From Epiperipatus broadwayi (taxonomy: Eukaryota > Onychophora > Udeonychophora > Euonychophora > Peripatidae): a stretch of 64,000 bases of DNA. The notes beneath the pieces were generated by a model. It was given only the letters and a program-made list of their open reading frames with translations, was not told where the DNA came from and did no database searches. The translations under genes were made by a program, and so were the position numbers. Shown here piece after piece: positions 1-10,690 of this stretch (within the stretch, counting starts at the first letter, position 1; every line of letters starts with the position of its first letter). The DNA lies in contig JAQFVV010012531.1 of NCBI GenBank assembly GCA_028023455.1, positions 2,484,001 to 2,548,000 of the forward strand, given 5' to 3'.

Positions 1-1027
1 TTGAATATTGTAAAATCTATGAATTTTAATGGTTTTGTGCTATAATTGTTTTTTCCTTAGATTTTTTTTTTGTTGCTTATAAAAAAAATGTCTTAATGAT
101 AGCTGATAAATATATCTGTTCTTCATGACAGAAATACAAAAACTTGAGTTATACTATTATTACAGAACAGAGCAAAAGAAGTTTGTTCAGAAACCAATTA
201 TCCATAAGTTATTACAAAACCCTAAACAGACACAAAAGGAAATATCAAAAGAAAAAAACAACAATTATATGCACTGTAGTGGGTAGCAAACAAACTAAAT
301 ATAAATCTGCAATCATTATATTAGAACAGCTTTCCAAAACCTAGCTTCTATAAAACTCAAATTCGAAACGATGAAAAAACAATCCTGCATCTATGGAATA
401 CCATGTGAAGGTAGAAGAACATCAGTGAAACAAGTTGATTCTCTGTAAAATGATTAAAAGAGCACAAAATAATGATTAAGGAGAAAAGAACAGATATATG
501 TAAAGTATCAGACTATGTACATGCCAATAGAAATGTTGGATTAGAAAAAAACAAGAATATTGAATAGGAAGGGAAAAGTTTTTAAAAAAGAAATAAGAAG
601 TTACTCACATGATAATGGTAAATAATACTATAAATCAACCTAATATGATAATTTATGAGGTTTAAAACCATGCATTAATCTTACTCTTAACAAAAAATGG
701 AGAAAATCAGAATTTACTTAGAAAAATATATAAAATTTCTACTAAGCATTGCCTTTGATAGAATAGCCTACTTGGTTACACCATTAATTCAGTAATCTTC
801 TCAGGTTTGATTCCCATCCTACTACTATTACTAATCAGGTCAGAAGAAGAGAGAAAAATAATCTCTCTCAAAATGCTTATATACTAATCTGTATGCTATT
901 ACTAACAGATAAATATATTTTATAACTTTTAACCAAGTGTGAATTTTTCTAAAAACATTTAACAATTAACTCTACATGATGGAAATTGTTCAACATATAA
1001 TTACAAATGAAATGCCATATATTTTAC
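1..1027. other. 3' flank, no recognised gene
   Basis: AT-rich sequence downstream of the receptor gene (minus-strand sense). The only longer open frame, 144-344 on the plus strand, is lysine/asparagine-rich A-tract translation with no recognisable domain. I see no RNA gene and no clear mobile element here. Confidence 0.4.
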
Positions 1028-1033
1028 TTTATT
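1028..1033 (-). promoter_or_regulatory. candidate poly(A) signal AATAAA for the receptor gene
   Basis: The plus strand reads TTTATT, so the minus strand has AATAAA about 180 bases past the candidate stop codon at 1215-1217. The spacing suits a 3' UTR, but such hexamers occur often by chance in sequence this AT-rich. Confidence 0.3.
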
Positions 1034-1214
1034 CTCTTTCCAAATAACTAATTAACAACTCTTGAAAATTATTTGACATTTTTTTTGGTTAAGAAAATCA
1101 CATGAATTGTTTTATAAAATTGATCTGAGAAAAGATAAAACTATAACTGTGATATTAACACATTAAGAGATATAAAATATATCATTGAAAAATCTATGGA
1201 GTGTGAAAATAATT

Positions 1215-1279
1215 TCATAATCCTTCAACAGGTGGATTTTCAGGCATGATAACAAAGCTAGTGGCAGCAACCCATTTTT
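1215..1279 (-). CDS. MEGF10/drpr: Receptor candidate terminal exon 12 (C-terminus and stop)
   Basis: Spliced after the AG at 1280-1281, this segment continues the phase-1 frame of exon 11. It encodes about 20 residues containing EKWVAATSFVIM and ending PPVEGL before TGA at 1215-1217. It is clearly richer in G and C than the flanking AT-rich DNA, as coding sequence would be. A second AG five bases upstream (1285-1286) would bring a stop codon in almost at once. The pyrimidine tract is weak. I did not recognise this C-terminal peptide from a known family member, so the exon is inferred from frame, composition and position. Confidence 0.45.
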
Positions 1280-3325
1280 CTAATCTGTGAATATTTACTA
1301 TGATGAGAAAAGATTTGCTTATATATTTTTTATTACCATTAAATTAAGCTGTTTAAAGATAGTCAAAAAATGTTAAGCACAATTATTTCTATCAAACCAA
1401 AAGAATCATTATGGGCAAAATAGAATCTGATTAAAATAAATGGACAGATTTTTAAAGTGGATATTTTTTGATAAATTATAAAAGACTAATGTTTTGTTCT
1501 GTATTTTTTAGAACATTTTCAGAAATAATTAAAATGATTACAATTGTCAATTATTATTAAGCAATCAGAAATAAGAAAAAAATTGGCATAGCTATTTATT
1601 TATTTTGATGTAATATTTTTTCTGATTATGATTTCATTTCACCTTTGAAGGTGTTCAGCATAGTAGCATAGAATAAAACATCAGTATTATGAATATTTTT
1701 CTGCATAATTTAATGCAGTAATAAAGAGATGAATTCTAAGATTCAAGATCCATGGATAGAAAATAAATTCTCTCATTCTAGTGCTTAAATTCATCTTTTG
1801 AGCAATAAAACACTGATTTAACAAAAAAGACTCACCAAGAATATGTATAGTAATAGTTTTAAGACAGTTGAATTTATTCTAACCCAGTGTTATTTATTAT
1901 AAACTTGAGCCATCAAAGAACATAAGATGGCAGTGCTATATTATCTACATATTTAAACTTGTTTATGACTTTATATTCACTAAGAAGCTTTGAATATAAT
2001 TCCAGTAACTTTCTTTTAATTCTTTTATACTTTCAAAATAATCGACTGAAACTCAAACCCATCTTCAATTTTTGAATCCAAGCCAATCATCCTGCAAACT
2101 TATATAGATCTAATACCAGGCCAGTAACTAAATACTTTAGTGACCTCAGTTTTATAATGTAGGCATTGACAAAAGTGATATGTATACCATCAAAACATTA
2201 CTAGACCTTCTCTGTAAAATATTTAAGTTATGTTTTTAAAAGCAATTCTTGTTACTTATTTTAGAGTCATCTAGTGTAAATTTGAGTAATCAGTAAATAT
2301 TAGGTGGTTCACAGCCTCAAACTAATTTCTGGCTTAAGTATCCATTGATTATTTACACTTACAGTGAATGATTCTAGAATAGAATGTATATGTATTCCTA
2401 AATTTAGTTTAAGTTAAACAAAAAAACTTTCATTCAGATTTTCTTTCATTATGCATAAAAAATAAGTAATAAAATATTCTTATTGAAGTCATTTGATTTA
2501 CAGTAAAATGCATTAAATTATTTAAAAATAATATGTGATGTACTGTGGCTTCTTCTTAAATGAAGTCAAGAATATCTGAGCAATTATGCCCAGATAAATC
2601 TGTTAGCCACTTAATTTTCTATTCCCCACTCTATGTTTTCCCATATTCTGCTCCATCCCATTTCCACAACATAATCCTTGTCAACTCTATAGTTTTTATA
2701 TCTAAATCCCCCTTATCTTTTCCCAAACACAGCATAAAAAACAATAATTCAAATAATTAAAAGCATTTAAGCATCCTTTATCAATCCATTATTTACTAAG
2801 ATGTAAATGTTATATAATATACAAATTTTAAGATTCATACAATCAATTCCAGGGTAAACCTTTCATCAACTGAGCCAAATCCCAAAATCACTAACTACAA
2901 ATCAGAATAGGTTTGAATCTTAAAGTAAGAATATTTTATTTGCTTTATTTTAAAATAGTATGCTCTTTATAGTTAATCATCAAACATGTAAAAATATTTA
3001 TATTAGAAATTATAATGAGGGTTTTTTTTTTTTACAATTTTATCATTAATATATATAAATATGAATTTTTATGAAATATTTATTTATTCTATGAAAATCC
3101 ACAATTATTACTGTGCTGTCTTTTACTGTACATGCATAAATATCTTCTAGTTAGATAAACCAGCCCTGGAAGCTTTCTATTATCATAGTTCATAATATGG
3201 ATATAACACCTTATTTAAGGAATTAATTAATAGTGGGTATTTAAAGATCTCATTCACAATACTTTAAGATATATCTTTGCAATGTTTTAATTACAAAAAT
3301 TATTTAAAAATCCTGAATAACTTAC
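1280..3325 (-). other. Receptor candidate last intron (between exons 11 and 12)
   Basis: About 2 kb of AT-rich DNA with no recognised element. Short plus-strand frames such as 2560-2760 look like chance. A good minus-strand donor at about 1824-1829 was tested, but the sequence before it carries a stop in the needed frame. Confidence 0.4.
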
Positions 3326-3469
3326 CATCTTCAGATTTGCAGGCACCTAATTTATCTTTATCAAGGTTTTTTAATGCTGATAAATCATTATTAATTTTTT
3401 TTACATTATTAAGTGCACTTTTCTCCGGAACTTGTTCATACATAGGATTATCAAATTGTCCATTATAAT
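3326..3469 (-). CDS. MEGF10/drpr: Receptor exon 11: cytoplasmic tail with NPMY motif
   Basis: A 144-nt exon between a TTTCAG acceptor (AG at 3470-3471) and a GTAAGT donor (3320-3325); both flanking introns are phase 1. It encodes fragment residues 438-484 and begins YNGQFDNPMYEQVPEK. The NPMY at 444-447 fits the NPxY consensus bound by PTB domains of CED-6/GULP in CED-1, Draper and MEGF10. The rest is a lysine-rich hydrophilic stretch with no domain I can name. The plus-strand frame 3277-3468 is a shadow of this exon. Confidence 0.9.
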
Positions 3470-6400
3470 CTGAAATAAAATTAAATTCATTTATTAATTA
3501 ATTTTACCCAATCATTGATCTGTCAATTAGACTATTTATTAATATTACTTTTAATATTATATGTATATTAAACTACTCAAAGAAAGGAAGAGCAAGTTAT
3601 GATCACATGATAATATTTGATTGTTGTTGATAGAACTTTACCGCTGCTCAAAACTCCTGTGATATAATTTAATTATGCACTTGAATTTCCAGTTTTAAAT
3701 ATTTACTATCCCTGAATAAAATTAATAATAATTTTAAGGATAAATGAATGAAGCAGAATAAATCTCAAAACATGTAAAAATTGTCTTGATATATACTATA
3801 GGACAAAAATAGGATGAAAAAATGTTGAAATACATGCATTAATTTGTGGCCATTCTTGTAAACAGACTCATTCCAAGCCAGGTGCAGGGGGTGCAATGTC
3901 TTCTAAGTGGTCCAAATGACTCAAATTAATAAAAAAATTAAATCAATAGATAATAAAAACAATAATTACAAAAAACAGATGCTTCAATACTTGATTTTGC
4001 AGATGTTAACTGATTATTTTATTATAGGTGTTATTTATGGATTTCTATTGTTTTATTAGTTAGACTACATCTATGATCACATGTTTACACAATTTTTGAG
4101 ACAGACAACTTTATATATTTGGAGACATTTTGTCAACATTATTATTATACATAATATACGGTCAATATTATAGCCTAATCAACAAAGATCAGATATTTAC
4201 ACTACAAAATTGATATGGAAAGCCATATAACAACTGATTCATTAATTAATCTTATCCTAAAATTAATATCATATTCAAACTCGTACAAGGTGCAGTTTAA
4301 TTTTGAACACAGGTAACACAAATCCATGGAACAATCCTGCTTATGAATCAAATCAGATTGATATGAGATTGAAGAGTCTTAGTTCACAAAACATTCTAAT
4401 TATTTTATTAACATTAAAACTTGTAATTTGTCACTTAATGTCCATTTGTTCACTCAGTGTATTACTTCTATTATCATTAACTAGCATTTATTGATTTTGA
4501 CAAAAATGTATAGTATCAAAAGTTGTTTTGGTCTATAAAAAAATTTTAAATTAATTATTATTTAATTGCCATAAAGTCTGAAAATTCAATCGTACAATTA
4601 ATCATTATATTACAACTTATATTTACAGATGTTATTTCAATTTAGTCACAATTTATTGTAATTATCTCACTTTTAGAGCTTCATCATATACATTATGAAA
4701 ATTATATCTCATAAATATTTTCACTATTAAAATAGATGTAGCTAATAGCATTAATAGTATAAACAATTATGTATGTGATGCAGATCCAAAAAATATCTAA
4801 TATATTTCTCTATATTAAGCAGTGGGAATTAAAGGGCAATCATAGGCTTGATGTCCATGGGAGTATAACAAATCTACATTTATCTGATTTAGATGAATCT
4901 GTTAATGTTCACCCTCTAGCTAAAAATATGTATTTCTATTGTCCACTATTAAATGACTAATAGGGTTGGCTGTGGGTCATCTATCTAAAAAAAATCCCAA
5001 ATCTGTTTGTGATTAAAAAAAAAAAAACATGGTTCATTCAACACAGATTCAATCTCTTGGTTGTAGGCATCTGAAGGATATGTTAATTATTATGACATAA
5101 GCTTTTGTGACTTTAATTACTTAAAAGTAAAAATAGATCACTACCAAACCTAACAAAAATAATTATCTTGGAAACATTTATTTGCATATACTGCAGCTTA
5201 GCATCGCTTAATAAAGTTGTATAATTGCGGTCTGCTTATAAAAAACAATTTTTGTTTCATTAAAAAGCATAATAAGCAATTATATAAAAATCTTCATAAA
5301 GCTGACTTATAATCATGAAGGAATGGTGAAGGTATAATGGCACTGATGTAAATCATTTGGTCATTTTAGGATTGGCACCTATCTGTAATTCCTGTTTATA
5401 TATATATTAAATTCAATTTAGGTAATGAAAAACTGATTAATCTTAAAACAGGACTGTGGCACTTTTAAATAAAAATGACATTTAATTTGTTGAATCGTAA
5501 GTTTATATAAATCTAAATTTGTTCCTTAAGTAAATGTAAGATATGTAAATCCATCCTTGCATAAAAAATACTTCACATATATAAAATTTTCAGAAATATT
5601 TGCAAAGTATACAAAAAACATACTATAGCCCTTGAAAATTAAATATTAATTCAGATTATAAGTATGAAAAAGACAGATAAATGATTTCTATATCAAATCG
5701 ATCAATATTGAAAATGAGGGTGGAGAGATAGAATCTTTTTTTATTTGTAAGCCTGTTTTTAGGGTATCATAAAATTTCAGAAGTATATTATAAAAATAGA
5801 TTTCTAAATGAAGGATTTTATATATGCTTGTACAATATTTTCTTTGTTATGGGTACTGCATATATTGTTAAAAGAAGCCTTGACAATAGGTTGAGAATGT
5901 TGATGATATTGGGATTATCTAAGTGTTGACAGATTTTGATGTGTGTGTGTGAAAAATAATAAATTAAAAATATATGTAACACTATTAAATTATAATACTG
6001 ATAAATAATACTATAATAATATAGAAATTTAATCAGAATAAAAAAGTGATACAAATAATCAATCTAATACTGCTTCAGTTTTCTTTGAGCATGAAAAATC
6101 TTGTAACTTTTAAATTTTTCTTTAATTCAGATGATACAAGAATATTATATGAAAAAAGACATAATATAAAAAGAAAAATTGAAGATGCAATTTTTGTAAC
6201 CCAATTTAAAGATTGTATAATAAATAGACAATCTGCTAATATCAATATACACAGTTCTTGAAAAATCTCTTACCTCTGCTTTTTGCCTGTATGAATTTGG
6301 TTGATAATGAATGCAATATAATCAAAAGTAATTTTGCTTAAATTTCTATATTATTTGTAGTTATTATAATTTAAATTTTTTAGAAACAAATATGGTGGAT

Positions 6401-6478
6401 TTACAACATTACAACACATTTAAATATATTATCTTCATTTTTAAAAAAAAGATATATGACTGATTTAAGGAAACTTAC
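3470..6478 (-). other. Receptor intron between exons 10 and 11
   Basis: About 3 kb of AT-rich intron with homopolymer A runs and a short TG run near 5939-5950. I recognise no transposon. The open frames at 4303-4494, 4769-4960, 5818-6054 and 6046-6261 are compositionally biased and show no domain. Confidence 0.4.
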
Positions 6479-6507
6479 CCATGTCATTTGGAGGATTGGC
6501 AACATAT
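6479..6507 (-). CDS. MEGF10/drpr: Receptor exon 10: 29-nt microexon in the cytoplasmic tail
   Basis: A 29-nt exon with an acceptor ending CCACTTTAG (AG at 6508-6509) and a perfect GTAAGTTT donor (6471-6478). It enters at phase 2 and leaves at phase 1, matching both neighbours. It supplies YVANPPNDM, joining HHVT of exon 10510-10690 to DYNGQFDNPMY of exon 3326-3469. Skipping it would shift the frame. It is too short to be found by ORF searching; the support is the pair of splice sites and the double phase match. Confidence 0.82.
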
Positions 6508-6739
6508 CTAAAGTGGAAAAAAATATATAGACAAATATTAGCTAAGACTATAATGAAATTTACAGTAGTGCTTTCTATTATTCAATTCCAAAGGCCAAAT
6601 TATGTGAGTACACTAGTGAATAAAATTGTTGGACACTAGCTGGCAGTGAAATAAGTCCTTTATGCTATCATCTCAATAATTTTCCTTTTACTAATAACGT
6701 TGAGTGCAAAATTTGACCCCCCCCCCCCAAATTCTTCCA

Positions 6740-8450
6740 CACTTTAAATCAGTAATATTAGCCAGCACAATACCTCCTTCCTTTATTTTTTGAATATAAT
6801 TTTCATTGTTTCTATTACTTCATCCTTCTACTGTACCATTTTTATCATAAATTCCAATGCATAGTTCAATAACTTATTTCATATTCAGTCTCCATTTTTA
6901 TAAATAAATTATCCAAAAGCTTTTCCCCAATAAACCAAATATCAAATGTTTCTCTTTTTTTTTCCTCTTTAAAACACATACTTCATAATTGTCATGTTTT
7001 CCATTATAACATAAATCTAGCAATGTTAAATTCAAATTCAAATCACTTTTTTCTAGACAGCAGTCATTTTCAAAAACATCAAAAATAAAAAATTCAAATT
7101 TTCTGTCATTTTAATAAAAAATGGTTTGAGTTTTAATTTAATACTAAAAGTTATGTGTGTATATATTGCAAAAGAAAATTTGATAAGAATATAATATTGA
7201 TATAATTAATCTTTAATTTAAAACTATACTTCAATATATACCGAATTTACTATTTCATATCTTTAATGTTATTGTTGATATTTATTTTATTAATTTGATT
7301 AATATTTAAATTATATTTGTCACTTGATAAAATGATACTTATAATTTAATAATTTTTATCTAATCTATATTTCTCAATCTCTATATCATCTACTTCTTAT
7401 TCATTCTCTCCTTTAAACAGTAAATTATTTTTATTACATGTTGTTTTTTTCTTATTTCATAGAACTATATAACATTCTTATTCTTTACACACACACATAC
7501 CCCAATACTTTTTTTTTGTTGACTATCCCATTTATCTTCCTATTTCCATCTTTGCTTCCTCATTTAATTCCCTAAACTCATAAATAAAAAAATCATTAAC
7601 TAATAATCTATCAAATTTTATTTTAACCTACCTTGTTTCTCTTTTTAAGTTATCTAATAAGTTTTTTTACATAATTACACACAAATGCCAGTCAAGCGTT
7701 GATAGCCGAGAGGTCAGCACAGCTGCCTTGCAAGCAGTTGCTTGCAGACAGTTGTTGTGAGTTCGCTTCCCGGCCGATGCTTTGACATATGGGGGGAAAA
7801 TGCCATTTTTCTATAAATATCAGTTTCCTTTCCATTTCTTATACAAAAATTCAAAATACTAGTTTATATTACCATCTATCATTCACTATTTTAGTCATTC
7901 TTAATATTTTGACTTTTAAAGTTGATTGATGGGTATCACTACTGTCTAACTTAGAAAAAAGCATAATAATGACTTCATAAACAATCACCAAACTGATGAG
8001 TTCTGGTTCAGCATGAAATGTGTATCTTGGGGATAAATTTTTTTCACAAGTCTTTGGTCATATGTTGTTAAACGTGGATATAAACCAATCCCAACCTTTT
8101 CTGAGAATGATGTAGTGAAAATTACACTACAGAAATATTTTTCATTATTAGATAATCTTTAGCCTAATGAATGATTAATAAAAATTATTAATAAACTTCT
8201 CTGGTGAAATAAAAAAAAATAATGATTGATATAAGAAATATACAAAATTTCAAAAAAATCATTATTCAATCTTGCATCAAATTTCATTACTTCTTTTAAT
8301 TTATCTTTTCTCTTTCCCTTGCTATTCTTTTACTCAACCATCTTTTTCCCCTTTCCAAATTATTCAATAAATTTTTTTTCACAATCGTCTTTTTATGTAT
8401 AAATGCTAATATTCCAAAAATATCAGTTTAGACTTCATCTCTCCTCTTAT
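6740..8450 (-). mobile_element. possible LINE fossil, minus strand
   Basis: Plus-strand sequence is strongly T/C-rich, so the minus strand is purine-rich like the LINE relic at 61130-64000. A SINE sits inside it. No reverse-transcriptase motif was read, so the call rests on composition only. Plain pyrimidine-rich intron sequence is the alternative. Confidence 0.15.
7691..7800 (+). mobile_element. tRNA-derived SINE, copy 1
   Basis: It contains an A-box-like TAGCCGAGAGG and a B-box-like GAGTTCGCTTCC in tRNA order, and a CTGC/GCAG stem around a seven-base CTTGCAA anticodon-like loop. It starts GTCAAGCG and ends CGATGCTTTGACATAT, so its ends are partly inverted. It shares near-identical end modules with the copy at 25892-25990. 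It is not an intact tRNA gene: acceptor pairs are mismatched and extra sequence lies between the anticodon and T arms. Confidence 0.65.
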
Positions 8451-9049
8451 AAAAACTCAAAGCAATACTTACACTGTTACCTAGTGATTACTAAATTTAC
8501 CCATTCTTACATATTTTGGCTTTTAAAATTCAGTGATAAATGTCATCACTGTTTAATCTAAAAAAGACTTTTTGAGTAAATAAAAAATAAAATCTTAAAT
8601 AGACCTCAACATCTCTAGCACCCACTCACACAGAATAATAATAAGACACATTACTCACCAAGCTAATCAAATTGGTTAAGATTTTTACAGTTTCCCTTTT
8701 GTTTTACTTTATAATTGAAAATATCTAAGTACTTATTTACCAAACAACAAATGGATGGCTGTTTTGATTATGACTAGCCACCAGACAAAATGCTCCAAAT
8801 TCTACTCACATTGGAACACAAGTTGTTTCTATGGTAGGCAGATGTTCTATTATTATTATTTTATCTTTTTTAGTTTTAGCTATTTAAAAATAAGGTGTCT
8901 TTTTTTGTTTCCATTACATGTGAAAATATAAATACATAAAAGAGCCCAGGTATGTAATGGTTAGAACAATAGCTTACTATCAATCTGAAGGAAACTTGAA
9001 CATTTTAAAATAAACTAAGAATTTCCAAACAAACTAAAGATTTTCCTTT

Positions 9050-9250
9050 CAAGTAATTACACAATAGCCAGATAACTATCCAATTATTGGCCAATAAGTA
9101 AACAGCTATTCTTAACAACAGCATAAATCAAGGAAATAAAACTGAGAAAATGTTCACCAACTGATAACTGACAAATCTTGTAAGATTGCTTTCTCTTTCA
9201 TTAATCCTCTGCGGAAAAATCTAGAGGGCTTTATTCTGCAGGAAGACGCA
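9050..9250 (-). repeat. dispersed repeat family A, degraded copy
   Basis: Read on the minus strand it contains CTGCAGAATAAAGCCCTCT and later TTACTTATTGGCCAAT. These resemble the CTGCAG..AAAGGCCTCTCCAA and TTTACTGACCA modules of copies at 38000-38180, 60250-60420 and 60745-60970. It is too diverged to delimit exactly. Confidence 0.3.
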
Positions 9251-10509
9251 TCAACAGACTGATTAGTAATATCACCAACAAGAAAAAAAACCTAAAATTA
9301 GGCATCCCATAATGTTTAAAATTTATTTTTATCAGAAACAATTATGGTGGCCTCTAACTCCGTTTCAGCCAACTATAAAGGCTTTAATCCTAGTAATCAT
9401 TAATTAAAATTTACATTTGACTAAAATAGAGACCACCATTTCATGATGTAAAATAAAAACCTCACAATTTCTTAAATGTATTAGGCAGAAAAAAATAATT
9501 GTAAACCTAAGCATACATTACTTTTTAGTTTGCATCAAGTTTGCATAAAAAAAAGAAGTCAAAATGATATCTTTAGAATCTAAAGTAGCTAGATTCATTA
9601 AGACAAGCCCCAACTTATTGGCTATTCTTGTTCCTCACTTTGTGTGATATGTCCTAACTCTCATTTCAACCTTATATAATGCCTTTTTATTTAGGTTATC
9701 TGTGAGTACTGATTTGAATTTTTAATTATTTTAATCTTATTTAATTGGCTTATCTCTAATGCTAATAATGGATATAAATTTATATGCTTTTATACATTTT
9801 TCCAATGTCTTATTTTTATATAACATTCAGTTGTTTATATATGTGTGTTCATCAGAGAGATTTATTAATTTATCCCCAATATCAATATAACCTTTACCTT
9901 CATTCTAGACAATTATGGGTATTCAAACTAAAGAAGACTATTATCCATTAATCAAAATATACTGTTGTCTAGAATAGAAATAGAGATTAACACTAACTGA
10001 TATATAATCCTTACAACTTCTTAAAATATATTATTTCTTCACAATGAATAGAAAAAATAATTCAAAAACTATGCATCACATGATTTTTAGCTCAATTTTA
10101 CCTGCATACTGATGATATCTATTTCCATTCTTGCCAATTGTGTATGCTTTAAGTAAAGGATTCTAATGCCTATTAATTAAAATGAGCAGTTGGCAGATGT
10201 AAAAAATAATCCTTACCACTATAGAAATATATCTTTGGCATGAATATTATACAAATTTTAACAAAATAAGGTATAAAAAAATGTGTCAGTGCAATGATAA
10301 ATACCAATATTAATGAATCACATGATTTTTCTGGTTAACATTTAATTACTTTAAGTGCTAATATCTAAGCTCCATGGTGAAATCACTTGTTTCTCCTGTG
10401 GTAAAATGAAATCAGAATACTCATTGCTTATATTTTGACATCTAGAATGAAGAAAAAGCAAGAGATATCACTACCATAAAAATGAGAAAAACTATTTAAA
10501 AAAACTTAC

Positions 10510-10690
10510 GTAACATGGTGAGATAATTCTCTCTTCATTCGATTAATGCGTCGCCTGTAATAAGTTATTATTAAGATAATAACAATTCCTAGTAATAATA
10601 TAGAAAGAATAATGCCAACTAATGCTCCACTTCCAATCCCAGCTACTTGAGTCGAGATTCTAGGTGCCGTTTGTAATATTATATTTTCAG
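10510..10690 (-). CDS. MEGF10/drpr: Receptor exon 9: juxtamembrane, transmembrane helix, start of tail
   Basis: A 181-nt exon after a T-rich tract ending TTTGTAG (AG at 10691-10692), with a GTAAGTTT donor (10502-10509). It enters at phase 1 and leaves at phase 2. It encodes fragment residues 368-426: a short extracellular linker (ENIILQTAPRISTQ), a glycine-started hydrophobic helix of about 26 residues (384-409), then basic stop-transfer residues YYRRRINRMKR. Positive-inside topology puts the NPxY tail in the cytoplasm. The open frame upstream of 10690 is translated intron. Confidence 0.92.

Larger units (their letters stand above)
6508..10509 (-). other. Receptor intron between exons 9 and 10, repeat-bearing
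   Basis: A 4-kb intron. It holds a C homopolymer near 6717-6729, a long pyrimidine-rich stretch (about 6740-8450) interrupted by a tRNA-derived SINE at 7691-7800, and a minus-oriented dispersed repeat at about 9050-9250. I recognise no additional exon. Confidence 0.45.

Noticed and set aside
1824-1866. Possible extra receptor exon with a GTGAGT donor
   Set aside because: From the nearest usable acceptor, the frame needed after exon 11 hits a stop (TAA) in the second codon.
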